64,000 nucleotides of DNA from Clitoria ternatea (lineage: Eukaryota; Streptophyta; Magnoliopsida; Fabales; Fabaceae). The stretch covers positions 17,406,001 through 17,470,000 of the forward strand of contig CM075673.1 of NCBI GenBank assembly GCA_037962975.1. The letters run 5' to 3'. The translations under genes were made by a program, and so were the position numbers. Within the stretch, counting starts at the first letter, position 1. Each line of letters begins with the position of its first letter. Positions 34,669 to 45,922 of the stretch are shown piece after piece. The notes below the pieces were generated by a model that searched no databases, was not told the origin of the DNA, and saw nothing but the letters and a program-made list of their open reading frames with translations.

Positions 34669-34693
34669 TGATGTCCCTCTTATTGTTGATTAC

Positions 34694-35026
34694 AAAAGGG
34701 GGAGAAGTGTCTAAGAGTAAATAAGTCTAAGTCTGGAAGTATATAGTCTGTATTTGAGAAGTCTGTAATTTTCTTTCTTTCTTGAGTTATACGTAAACTT
34801 TTCTCTTATATAAAAAATAATTTGTTCAGTTTTGCATACATTTTTTGCAATACCTATTGTTATGAGTGAAGTTTGTTATATGCGAATAACTTGATCATCT
34901 TGAAACTGTGAAATAAAAACTCATGATTTTTAACCCAATATTTTCAATGTTTCAATTCTCCCTTTAAGAACAGATCTCATTTTATCTTAAAGACTTGATG
35001 TTTATTATCAATAAACAAGGGGAGAT
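34694..35026 (+). other. Purine tracts and 3' noncoding region of Sirevirus-2
   Basis: AAAAGGGGGAGAAG (34694-34707) is an internal purine tract. AAACAAGGGGAGAT (35013-35026) abuts the 3' LTR and is the PPT. Same layout as in Sirevirus-1. Otherwise AT-rich with no gene. Confidence 0.8.
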
Positions 35027-36362
35027 TGTTAGAATCAAGTATGAACTTAAGACTAAAAAGTCTGAACCCCATATGATTTGTTAATAATATACATCAAGAC
35101 TTTTAGCTAAAGTGAAGTTTGTATGCTTGTTTATCTAACAATTCTGTTCAAGTGCGACACGGAGTCCGTAGAACTCTATTTGTAAAGAATAGGAAGAGTC
35201 CGTAAAAATCAAATTCGTTCATATCATGAAGAGTCAGACTCTCTAAAGACTTCAAATCTATCAAGCTTTTTTGAAGTTACAGACCTCAAGATGAAGCCTT
35301 ATCTCTCATGTTTTAGCATGCATAAAGGCTCTTTCCTTTCTAAATAAGAAGCTACATGGACTTTCACATTCAGAATCCGTGTCTATCATCAAAAAGAAAA
35401 TTAACGAAAAAGTTGAAGACTTGTTCACAAGAATCAAGAAAATTGCCTCGCATATTTCAATGTGTCAGCAAAAGCTAAACTTGTAAAGAAGAGATAGCCT
35501 AAGGTCAACTGCTATAAAGATGTACTTGCTTACTCAAAGAAGACAAACAAAAGGGATCTTTTGTTGAAGACCATCGAGGCAATCCATTTAAGGAAGTATT
35601 TTTAAAGTATGCCTTTGTACTCGTTGATAGTACAATCCTTGAGAAGAGCAACATCTTTCAAGATAAATCAATAGCTATTTCATGAAGGACTATAAATATA
35701 AGAAGCTTTGAATTTCAACAGAGACTTTTTGCCTTATCATTCAACTCTCTTTAATATCTCTCAAAAACCAAAAGTCTAAAGGACTTTTCCTAAAAGTTTC
35801 TAAGTTCTTGTATTTCATTATCTAAGTCTTCTTTGTAGTTTTGCTTCTAGCAGACCTTAACCTATAGTAGTCTATAGCTTAGTGTACCTGTGTTATTATT
35901 TCATATTCCTATACACTGAGTTATCTATTGTAACATCAAAACTCTTTATCACTACTTTCTGTAAGATTTGATATGTTGCTAGAGTCTGTTAGTGTGGGAA
36001 ACACTTATAGCCTTAAGAGGCTTTTGAAAGAATACTTGGGTCTGTAGCCAGGAGTGGCTCTGTGAAAAAATACTTGGGTTTTAAGCCAGAAGTTGTTGGA
36101 GTCAAGAATACTTGTTGCACTGGGTTGGTCCAGATATTGTAAAGGTGCTGTTTACAATAATGAAAATCCTTCCATTTGAAGGGACTGGACGTAGCTTCTA
36201 TATTGGAAGTGAACCAGGATAAATCCACTATGTGATTCTCTATCCTTCTCTAGTTTGTACATTTATTTAATTGTCTCTAATTTGTTAAGTTGTCCGTAAA
36301 AGGTTTTTGAAAAGAGTTTAAGACTTATTCAACCCCCTTCTAAGTCTAACTCTGTACCATCA
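35027..36362 (+). repeat. 3' LTR of Sirevirus-2
   Basis: It starts TGTTAGAATCAAGTATG and ends CTCTGTACCATCA, 1336 bp. It resembles the 5' LTR of Sirevirus-3 (41326-42775), including a tandem GAATACTTGGGT...CCAGGAGTGGCT motif at ~36032-36110. A TATA box TATAAATA is at 35691-35698. No palindrome array like that of Sirevirus-1 is present. Confidence 0.88.
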
Positions 36363-36800
36363 ATAAATATTCATGTAGGATTATTGGGAAATTCATGTTA
36401 TATATTAACTTTATAGCTAAATTTTGACACATCTTACTAAGTATATGAAAACATGCATGCCCATCAGGTCTAAATTCATCCGACCATGGAAGACAAGTTA
36501 TCTTGGATATATGACAAAGATGAGTCTTATTCTCTATACTAACAACATATGAAGTTATTACTTAAGGGTCCAAGTTAAGTATAAACCTAAACCTAAGGGT
36601 ATCAAAGTGTATCTTTTTCATCACATGACATCTCAACTCTTTTTTTAAAAAAAATGATAATTTTATTTAAGTGTTATTAAATATCAGTTCTTTTGTTAGT
36701 AAGGTGAGAGTCGAACTTGCGATCTTCTTTCTTCTCCATGAAACCTTAACTACTAGACCTTCTTAAATCTTAAATAAGAGAAAGTTTATAAGTTCAATTC
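36363..36800. other. Unclassified spacer with a possible SINE-like stretch
   Basis: No coding motif. At ~36700-36770 the minus strand reads TAGTAGTTAAGG, then 25-30 bases later AAGTTCGACTCTCACC, resembling tRNA-derived A-box and B-box promoter elements. Confidence 0.3.
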
Positions 36801-38005
36801 TTGGAGGAATGAAAGGTAGGTAAGAGAGTTATTAGATTTCTTTTTAACTTTTTTTGCTTTCTTCCTAGTTTTGACACATCATTCCTATTTTGGTTTCATC
36901 AAATATGACATCCTGATTCTCCAAGCCCTAACATCCACAACTTGTAACCCACACCATCTGAATACCCAAGGAAGACATACCTTACTACTCAAGCTTCTAG
37001 TTTTCCTTACCTCACATGAGCAAAATCCAAAGACCCAAACGCTTTTAGATTTGAATAATTTGTTGGCTTTCCACTCCACACTTCCATAGGTGTATTGAAG
37101 TTTAATGTTGAAGAAGGACATCTATTCATGTAAAAGAATAACAATGTTTGTAGCTTTACCCCAGAAAATCTTAAGTATATCTACACCTAATGACGTGCAT
37201 CTCACACACTCCAAATGGTCCTATTCATCCTCTTAGTCAACCTATTTTGCTGAGGAGTATTTGAACTGTAGACTAATTCCTTTTAATTCCTTATTTCTTG
37301 CAAAGCCCATTAAACTACTTTGAAACAAACTCCAAACCATTGTTAGTCATTAAAACTTTTAATTTGTTCCTATTTGATTTTATATAAGAGTATGACATTC
37401 TTTAAACCTTTAAGAAGTTTCGGTCTTATTCTTTAAAATATAAATCCATACTCTTCTATAAAAATCATCAATTATTATGAGAAAATATGAATCATCTTCC
37501 AAAGTCTCCATTCTTAATGGACCCCAAAGGTCTGAGTGAACATACGCAAAAGGTCCACTAGAAGCATGTATACGAGTCTTAAATTTAATTCTATGTAATT
37601 TTCATACTACACATTAATCATAAAATTCTAGTTTGTTCAATTAATTATTTGTCGCCATTCAACTAATATTTTTTCCAATTCTATTAAACCTTTTTCACTA
37701 ACATGTCTAAGTCTTAAATGCCATAACTTGGTTTTCTCATGTGGTAAACGACTTACTATAGAGGTATGAGAAGGTATAGTAGAATTTTCAAAAATATACA
37801 CTAATACTTCTTAGCTCTTTTAGTAATTACTAAATTCCCATTGGAAATATTAAGCATTCTATGTTTAATTATAGTTGAATAACCCATACCATTAAACATG
37901 CTTATAGACAATAAACTTCTTTTAAGTTCAGGAATGTAGACATCTTGTAATGGATTTTCACGCCTATCAAATATTTTTAATCGTAGTATGCCCATACGTT
38001 ACATC
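36800..38005 (-). pseudogene. Fragment of a copia pol (protease-to-integrase), decayed
   Basis: On the minus strand, from right to left: DVYIPELKRSLLSISMF (pre-integrase region, ~37930), YVHSDLWGPLRMETL and FLIIIDDF (integrase core, ~37440-37560), SSNTPQQNR and MNRTIW (~37200), PMEVWSGKPTNYSNLKAFG (~37070) and YVFLGYSDG (~36960). The DLWGP and IIIDDF text differs from the Sirevirus integrases here, pointing to a Tork/TNT-like lineage. Many stops and frameshifts. No gag or RT recognised. Confidence 0.78.
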
Positions 38006-39014
38006 TTGCATAGCCATTAAGAGTATGGTTAAAGTTTGTTGAAGTCATTAAGAATATGGTTAAAGTTTGTAGATAGTTATAAGAGTGTAGGGAACTTAAT
38101 AAGAATCTTTTACCCTAAATCTTGTTAAAGTCATTAAGAATCTTGTTTAAGTTTGGAAGGTATTCTATTATGGATCTTATCTATGTCATCTTGAAAGAAT
38201 AGAGTTGTTGCTTCAAATAAAGTCCATTTATTAAAGATTTTATAATGTAAAGAGATTCCAACTTCACCCATATATGTCTTTAGTATTCTTTTTCTTTATA
38301 ACTTCCTTTAATGCTTTATGTCTAAGACACAAAAAAATTGACTTCTTGCCTTTTCAACAATATCAGCCTGTTGCTTTAGTGTTAAGGTTTCAAGCATTTT
38401 TTTACTCACCTTTAATAGCCTTTACATATTCTTGCCGCACCAAGATTTCTTCTATCTTGATCCTCTATAATCCGAAATCATTTTCCCTCAGGAACTTCTT
38501 AATGTCATACTTGGTCGAAACCTCTTTTTTGGATTTTTTCCTTTTCCTCCCTACACATAATGCTACTTGTTGGTCCAAACAAGGAGAAATAAAATCAATC
38601 CAAAATATATAATAGTAACAAACTAAGAAATAGAGAAACCTAAAGAACCCAAAAAAACAAATAGTAAAATTCATTTATAAAGCTTAACGAAATTGCAGCA
38701 TCAAGATTGAATGAAAAATTATGTAGAAAATAAACCATAAAATATAAAGAAATAAATGAAAAAAGAACACCAAAATTTACATGGCTCAACCTATATGGCC
38801 TATATCCATGAGAGAGAACAATGAGATCTACTATATGATTAGCAAGATACAAGTTTTTATAACGAATCAACCTTTGACTTGGTTTCTCATAGCATTCAAG
38901 ATGAACACCAATCACCCAAGAATCCCTAACCTCTATTTCTCACCCTTGTTCTCTCTTTGTGTGTCATTATGTGTTTTATTGACACCCATTCTCATAAGTT
39001 TTTTTCGCTTATTG

Positions 39015-39021
<7 letters not shown>
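38006..39021. other. Unclassified AT-rich DNA, possible LTR/leader of the copia fragment
   Basis: A short tandem of GTCATTAAGAATATGGTTAAAG is seen at 38012-38160. ACATGGCTCAACCTATATGG followed by CCTATATCCATG (~38779-38812) resembles the leader or LTR sequences often seen in Tork-like copia elements. No reliable boundary or gene. Confidence 0.35.

Positions 39022-39058
<37 letters not shown>
39022..39058. repeat. (TA)n microsatellite
   Basis: An uninterrupted AT dinucleotide run of about 37 bases follows GTGTGTGCAT. Confidence 0.95.
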
Positions 39059-39061
<3 letters not shown>

Positions 39062-39599
39062 TTAGAGATAATATCTATAAGAAAGCTTTAACCCTAAAAT
39101 AAGAATAACAAACTATAAATGAAAAAAGCTCATCAGTTTGTTGGGTTTGCTACCTTCTAAGTTTTAATCAACATATAGAAAAGGGGTTGCAAATGTCTTA
39201 GGATGCAAATATTAAAATCTCTATTGTCAACTATAATTGAAAAAGTGCAATGGATTTAATTTTAGTGTCTAATATAAATAGGGGATGACCCATGATGAGA
39301 TCAAAAACTCAATATAATAGATTTTCTCATAGTTAGAGGCTAAAATATTTCCTTACAACATGTAAGGCGTGAAGAAAATGCCACTACTAATTTATTGGCA
39401 AAAGCAAGCCTATCTAGTCCATGGAAAAAGGATCGCCTATCTTCAATTCCATAATTCTACTGTATATTTCATTGAATTTCTAACTCACATAATCCAATTT
39501 GATTGTTATGAAATTTTTATTTTTGATTAGAGGTCTTGGCCTATTAGTTTTACAACAAAAAAGCATAAAACATCATAATAGTAATTTAATTGAGAGAGC

Positions 39600-41325
39600 G
39601 TGAGTGTGTGAGGTATAGGGACAATGACAATGTCACCTATGGGTAAGATGGTGCAGGTTCCAAGGGACAAGTTCACAAGGAAACAAGAAGGAAGCAAGGG
39701 AAGAGAGATTTTGGGTTAGTGCAAGGACAAGTTACATCATTTTACTTTATAAATTTTCCTAGGAACTGGAAATATCAAGAACTATGATGGATGTTTCAGA
39801 AATAGGGACGAGTTTAAGAGGTGTTCGTTGCAGTGAAAAAAGACAGATATGGGTGGAAGTATGGGTTTGTGAGATTTCTAGATGTGATGAACCCACTTGG
39901 AATCAAGTGCCGAATCAAAATCTGAAGTTACACATTAAACTTCCAAGATTCATGCGTGATAAACATGTTGTACAATCCAAGCTAGAATATTGGCATCAAG
40001 CCTTTGAAAAAAATTCTCAAAAGGGTAGAAACGGTGTTTCTTATGTACAAGCTGTCAGAAATGGTGGACACTCTAAGATTTGAAGAGTTAAAGAAAAATG
40101 TGGATATGTGGCCATGAAGTGTCAATGGAAACAGGTTCTATAGAGTGGCTAAGGAAAGGGTATGTAGGGAGGTTGATTGATATTGCAAGATTAAATACCC
40201 TTCACGAATCTTTTATGTTGAAAGGTTTTTCTGTAATTTGATTTAGATATATGGGGAACAATTTGGTGTATCTTTCAGTTTTGGAGGGAGATAATTTATA
40301 TGATTTATTAAAGACTGCAAAAGAGAGGTTGGCGTCTGTGTTTGAGTTATTAACACCATGGGAACCTAGGCAGCTATCTGCTCATAGGTTGGTGTGGGTG
40401 AGGTGTGCAAGTTTTCCATTGGATGTTTGGTAGGAGTGCTTTTTCTGGAAGGTAGTTTCGTCATTTGGCACATATGTTATACTGGATAATAATACTAGAA
40501 GCATGGGAAGATTGGAGTATGAAAGAATATTGGTTCATACTTCAGTAATGGGAGCTATGGTACAACATGAAAATATCAAAATAAATGGGAACATATTTTA
40601 TGTCTAATGTATTGAGAAATTGGGTAGAGAGGAGGGAAGGGGGTGTTGTTACTATAGAGGTCATCGTGGTGATTCATATAATTTATCAACGGTGGAGAGA
40701 GATGATTCAGAATCGTTGATGTCATGTTTTGGAAAGGAAGACAAGTGAAATACCTTGTTAGACAATAAATTTCTGAGCGAGGTCAATTCTGGAACATTGC
40801 AATTTAATTCAAATTTGAATTTTAATGTATCAATTGAAAAAAATGGTAATTGAAGATAATGCTTCGATTATAATGGCTAAAGTTACAGAGGTTGTAAGTG
40901 AGTCTTATTCAATAAATGTGGATACATATGGAATTGGGCCTAATAAAGTACAGAAGCTAATTGGGTTGAATGAAAAAATGAAGTCGTATGGCCATGTTGG
41001 TGAAATTCAACCCAATAATGATGATGTCATAAGCTAAGTTATTTGTCCACATTTGCATGGGAATGGGAACATAGATTTAGGTCAAAGCGGCCATAAAGAT
41101 TCTATATCACGTGAAATTGGCAATGCTCATATGGATTTTATGGATGTCAACCAACATGTGAATATGATGTCTATTACAGTGTGTGAAAAAATGAAACATA
41201 TGTGGCGAGTGATAATGAAGGGAAATTGATAAAAAATATTCATAAGTGTGGTTTAAATTTAAAGGAGAAAAAGGTTTCAAGGGACATTTCACGTGACACG
41301 AGGATAAAAAAATAATGATTAGTTA
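39600..41325 (+). mobile_element. LINE (L1-type) fragment with ORF1
   Basis: An ORF1 relic occupies 39640-41035. Nothing of ORF2 (endonuclease/RT) is present because Sirevirus-3 begins at 41326; the remainder would lie beyond that element, outside the window. The 5' end is not sharply defined. 39059-39600 holds no recognisable gene. Confidence 0.7.
39640..41035 (+). pseudogene. LINE ORF1 (RRM plus DUF4283-like), decayed
   Basis: Pieces of an RNA-binding ORF1 protein are readable across frames. The RRM-like segment has NFPRNWK, FQKYGRVYEVFVAVKKDRYG and GFVRFLDV (~39760-39890), then KLHIKLPRFMRDKHV and GVSYVQAVRNGG. A DUF4283-like region has MGNNLVYLSVLEGDNL and WEPRQLSAHRLVWVRCASFP (~40251-40430). 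These are the usual blocks of plant L1 ORF1, which binds element RNA as a chaperone. Stops and frameshifts are frequent. Confidence 0.75.
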
Positions 41326-42775
41326 TGTTAAGACCAAGTCTGGTTTGAAAAAGAAGTTTGGTAATAATCATTGACCAGACCCCAGGTTGCGTTAATATAA
41401 CCAGACCTCAAGATTTGTCAATAACACACATCAAGACATTTAAATTACATAAAGTTTGCCCATATGTGATCTAACCTGGTCAAATTAAGTGTGTCAGGAA
41501 ACAAATTCTAAGTACATATGTTACAAAAGAAATGGAGAGTCCATTAAGAACAAAAGTATAATTCAAGAAAAGTTTGATTTTAGACTTTGATAAAAAGATT
41601 CTGATGCAAGAACTTTCAGACATTTGGACCATCAATCAAACCTTAGACTTTTGAAGTAACAAGATCATACAACAAAAACGTTCTTCAAACTCTTATCATG
41701 CAACATTTTAAAACCCTCTTTAATGATGCTTCAAGTCAATCCCCTATCAAGGATAACTATGATTATCACCAAAGAAGATAAGAGACAAGTTCAATCAAAG
41801 CTCACTTGCGAAGAAACCAATGTAGCTACCCTGCGCATTTTAGAAAAATTTATTGTAGTCAGCTCTTGTGTCGAGAAGTTATAGGACATCATCAGCAATG
41901 TGCTCTATGCGTTATTTAGAAGAAGAAAGCCAACAACTGATCTTTATGCTCTAAAGATTTCAAGGAACTCTTTTTCCATGCAAGCTTTAAAGTTCCTTCA
42001 TACCAGACCTTTTGGCATCTCATCATCTTCTCAAAGGTCCAGTGCTTATAATCAAATAAAACTCCTTCAAAGGATTTTTAACGGCTATATCTCCTCACCA
42101 ACTTATCAAATGGTCATCTTAAATGGCCTATATATTTGAAGAGATTCAAATTTGAAAAAAACAAGCATAATGTAAGAGAGAACATTTGTGATCTTTAAGA
42201 AAAGCTCTTACAATCTCTTTTTAGTTTTCTTAAGACAAAAGTCTTCTTTGTTGTTCTATATCTAGCAGACCTTGGTCTTTTTGTCTATCTTACTTAGTAT
42301 ATCAACTCTTTCTTTGTATCTTTCTATACACTAAGTTCTCAGAAACACCTTACACAATTTATCCTTACAAAATCTGTGTTTTGTAAAAGTCTGGTGTGTT
42401 GCTAGACTTTAGTTTCAGTGGGAAACAGTTGTTGCCTGAAAAGGCTTTTGAAAGAATACTTGGGTTTGAGCCAGAAGTGGCTTGTCGAAAGAATACTTAG
42501 GTTTAAGTTAGGAGTGGCTGGAGTCAAGAATACTTATGGCACAAGTCTAGTGCTATTATTGTAAATGAGATTTTACAATAGTGGAAATCCTTCAAGTTAG
42601 AATAGACTGGATGTAGCTTTTGTGTTGGAAGTGAACTAGTATAAATTCCTTGTGTTTATTCTTCTCTTTCCTTGCTCTTAACAAGTCTGATTGCTTGCAC
42701 TTTAAATGTTCAAATTCCACAAAAAGAGTTTAATACTTATTCAATCCTTCTTCTAAGTCTGACTCTGATCCATCA
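41326..42775 (+). repeat. 5' LTR of Sirevirus-3
   Basis: It starts TGTTAAGACCAAGTCTGG and ends CTCTGATCCATCA, 1450 bp. The beginning is repeated at 55484. TATATAT at 42129-42135 is a probable TATA box. A GAATACTTGGGT/GCCAGAAGTGGC tandem lies at ~42450-42540. Confidence 0.9.
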
Positions 42776-42777
42776 AT

Positions 42778-42789
42778 TGGTATCAGAGC
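42778..42789 (+). other. Primer binding site of Sirevirus-3
   Basis: TGGTATCAGAGC, the canonical initiator Met tRNA complement, two bases after the LTR. Confidence 0.92.
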
Positions 42790-42836
42790 TTGTCCTTTGG
42801 GTTGATCACTTCCACGAGTGAAAAGGAACAAGATTT

Positions 42837-43660
42837 ATGGCAGCCTCTCAGAGTAATCAGCTTATAGTAGAAGTATCTTCTATCAACAGACCACCAGCCT
42901 TCTTTGGTGAAGACTATCCATATTGGAAGGATATGGGTAGTTATCACAAATGGTGATTATGCAACTTTTATTGATGAAGATAGAAAGCCCAAACCAGAAG
43001 ATGAATGGACTATGCTTGAAATAAGGAAAATCGAGATCAATGCCAAAGCTAGAATGAGATTTGTCATTATTGATGATTACACAAGAATAACATGGGTATA
43101 CTTCTTAGCACACAAGGATGAGTCTATAAAAGTATTCAAGACTTTCTGCAAGAAAATCCAGAATGAGAAAGAATTATGTATTGGTACAATAAGAAGTGAT
43201 CATGGTAGAGAATTTGAAAATGAAGTTTTTGAAAAATTCTACAATGAATCTGGCATAACTTATAATTTTTCTTCTCCAAGAACACCTCAATAGAATGGTG
43301 TTGTGGAAAGGAAAAACAAATCTTTGCAAGAAATGGCCAGAACAATGCTTTATGAAAATAATCTTCCAAAATATTTCTGGGTAGAGGCTGTGAGCATTTC
43401 CTGTTATATTCAAAGTAGAATCCTTATTAGACCAATATTGAACGAGACTCCTTATGAATTGTGGAAGGGAATAAGACCCAACATATCATATTTTCACCCT
43501 TTTGATTGCACCTGCTATACTCTTAACACAAAGAATCATCTTGGAAAATTTGATTCTAAGTGTGATAAAGGGATATTCATGGGGTACTTAACCACATTAA
43601 AATCTTAAAGAGTTTTTAATACAAGAACTTAGACTATTGAAGAATCGATGCATGTAAGGT
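42837..43660 (+). pseudogene. gag start joined to integrase by internal deletion, Sirevirus-3
   Basis: Gag begins at ATG 42837 (MAASQSNQLIVEV, RPPAFFGEDYPYW). A small deletion shifts frame before VVITNGDYATF. At ~43045, KIEINAKAR is followed in frame by the integrase text RFVIIDDYTRITW. This removes the rest of gag, the zinc knuckle, protease, the integrase zinc region and the first catalytic Asp. The second Asp (IRSDHGREFEN) and the Glu (NGVVERKN) remain. TAG 43291 stands at a normally Gln codon. A GYLTTLKS end at 43608 and stops follow. Confidence 0.9.
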
Positions 43661-43939
43661 TTGATGATCTTTAAAAGACCGACAGATTTAGATCTAGATG
43701 ATGTAGGTGTGCAGCAATAAAAATTTAAGAAAAATCAACATGAACCTGATCCTGCTCAATCTAAACTAGCAGAAGATGAAAATAGAGAATCTAAACAACA
43801 GTCACAGTATTTGAACCAAATAAGCCTAGGGACTAGAAGTTCAAGGCTATTCACCCTTCAGACCTTATCATTCAAGATCAAGCTATAGGAATAAGGACCA
43901 GATCCAAACTTTTCAATCAATCTAATATAGCTCTTATTT

Positions 43940-45467
43940 TAGAATTGGAACCCAAATCTATTATAGAAGCTTTAGAGGATACTGACTGAATCATTGCCAT
44001 GAAAGAAGAATTGAACCTGTTTGAGAGAAATAAGGTCTCGAGTGTTGTCTAAGACCCAAAAATAAAGACATTATTAGAACTAAGTAGGTGTGCAGGAATA
44101 AGTTTGATGAGGATGGTAAAGTTATCAGAAATAAAGCCAAACTTATAGCACAAGGCTACAACCAACAAGAAGGTATTGATTTCATTGAAACCTTTGCTCT
44201 TGTAGCCAGACTTGAGGCTATAAGGATACTTCTTGCATTTACTGCTTTTAAAGGAATTACGTTATATCAGATGAATATTAAGAGTGCTTTTATAAATTAG
44301 TTTATTAAAGAAGTTTATGTGAAACACCCCCTAGTTTTGAAGATATATATTTTCCAAACCATGTTTTTAAACTTAGTAAAGGACTGTATGATCTGAAACA
44401 GGATCCTAAAGCTTATTACGACAGATTTAGTACCCTTTTGATTTCAAAAGGATTTATTAGAGGAAAAGTAGATACAATCTTGTTCAGAAAAAGCTCTCAC
44501 AAAAACTTTATAATTGTGCAAATTTATGTGGATGGCATTGTTTTTGGTGTTATTGAAGTAAGTCTATACAAAGAATTTTCTAAAATGATGTAAGTTGAGT
44601 TTGACATAAGTATGATGGAAGAACTCAAATTCTTCTCAGGCTTATAGATTAAATAAACTAATAATGGTATTTTTATCCATCACCAGAAGTACACCAAGGA
44701 GTTGCTTAAAAAGTTTAAAATGGCTGATGTTAAGGCAATGAGCACTCAAATACATCCAAATTGCATAATAAATAAAGATAAGTTTGGTACGCCAATGGAT
44801 CAGACCTTATACAGAGGGATGATTAATTCACTTCTATATCTCACATCCAGTAGACTAGATATAATGTTTAATGTTTGCATATGTGTAAGATATCAGTCAA
44901 ACCCCAAGGAATCACACTTGTTTATAATGAAAAAAATTATGAGGTATCTTGTAGGTACTTCTAACCTTGGATTGTTCTATAAAAGAATAGACTCTCTCTC
45001 TTTATCAAGATATTTTTGATGTAGATTTTGTAGGAGATAGAGTTGATAGAAAAAGCATAAGTGGTGGATGCCATTTTCTTGGAAAAAGTCTGATATCATG
45101 GGGAAGCAAAAAGCAAAACTCAATTGCTCTTTCAACAGTAAAAGTTGAGTACATGTTTGTAGCAAGTTGCTGCTCTCAACTTCTTTGGATGAAGTATCAG
45201 CTTGAGGATTATTCAATCAAGGAAGAAGAGATTCCTATGTTTTGTGACAACATTAGTGCACTAAATCTCTCCAAGAATCCTATTCAGCATTCCAAAGCCA
45301 AACACATAGAGGTGAAGTATCACTTCATCCAAGACTATGTACAAAAGAGGATTCTGGACATAAAATTTATGGACACAGACCATCAATGGGCAGACATCTT
45401 TACAAAGCCTTTGGCTGAGGCCTGGTCTACTTTTATCAAGTACAATTTAAATTTAAGACATGTTACT
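43940..45467 (+). pseudogene. Reverse transcriptase and RNase H of Sirevirus-3
   Basis: RT text: CRNKFDEDGKVIRNKAKL, GYNQQEGIDF, YQMNIKSAFIN, LYDLKQDPKAYY. The catalytic YVDD motif reads YVDG (~44527-44538), losing one essential Asp. RNase H is nearly complete, in part frame-shifted: DVDFVGDRVDRKSISGG, ALSTVKVEYM (Lys where catalytic Glu is usual), FCDNISALNLSKNPI, DHQWADIFTKPLAEA, ending at 45467-45470. TGA 43987 replaces a Trp codon. It provides the reference for sizing the RNase H deletion of Sirevirus-1. Confidence 0.9.
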
Positions 45468-45922
45468 TAAACATGTTTGTTCTGTATGTGAACTTGTTTT
45501 ACGTAAATAAGTCTGATTATTTGCATGAAAGGTCTAGGTGTAATAATGTATGCTTAGTTACTTGATATGTCTAAACCCATAAATGTCTGATTCTATTTAA
45601 ACATTGAGAGGTAAAGGTTAAAAATCTTTTGGGATTTATGTTAATTGAAAGGTTTCACATTTTATGGTCATTAACTTTAAAACATACTACATGACATAAG
45701 TTAATATCTTTTTGTGTAACTACCACATGAACCATTTTCTCTTTCTTTTCAAAGTGAGCAGTTACTGCCCTTTTTAAATATGTGCCTTTTCACTTCATTT
45801 CCCTCATTACAAAACCTCTTGAGTTTTCTTCTATCAAAGCATTCTCTCTCTCAGTGTGCTAAAACCTTTCACTTTCCAAAACCCTAAACCCTTCATCTTC
45901 CTCTCATTTCTTGAACTCTACC

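Larger units (their letters stand above)
16354..36362 (+). mobile_element. Sirevirus-2 (3' part), interrupted by elements E and F
   Basis: After the CACTA end, a copia RNase H tail, a third ORF, a purine-tract region and a 3' LTR (35027-36362) follow in order. Its RNase H tail and third ORF are similar to those of Sirevirus-3, so the two belong to one family, distinct from Sirevirus-1. Its gag-pol body must lie left of the window beyond the CACTA. Element E splits the third ORF at 18623-33860. Confidence 0.88.

Noticed and set aside
38274..39065. Three hydrophobic frames that look like membrane proteins
   Set aside because: AT-rich sequence gives Phe/Leu/Ile/Tyr-rich frames on both strands; one runs into the TA microsatellite.
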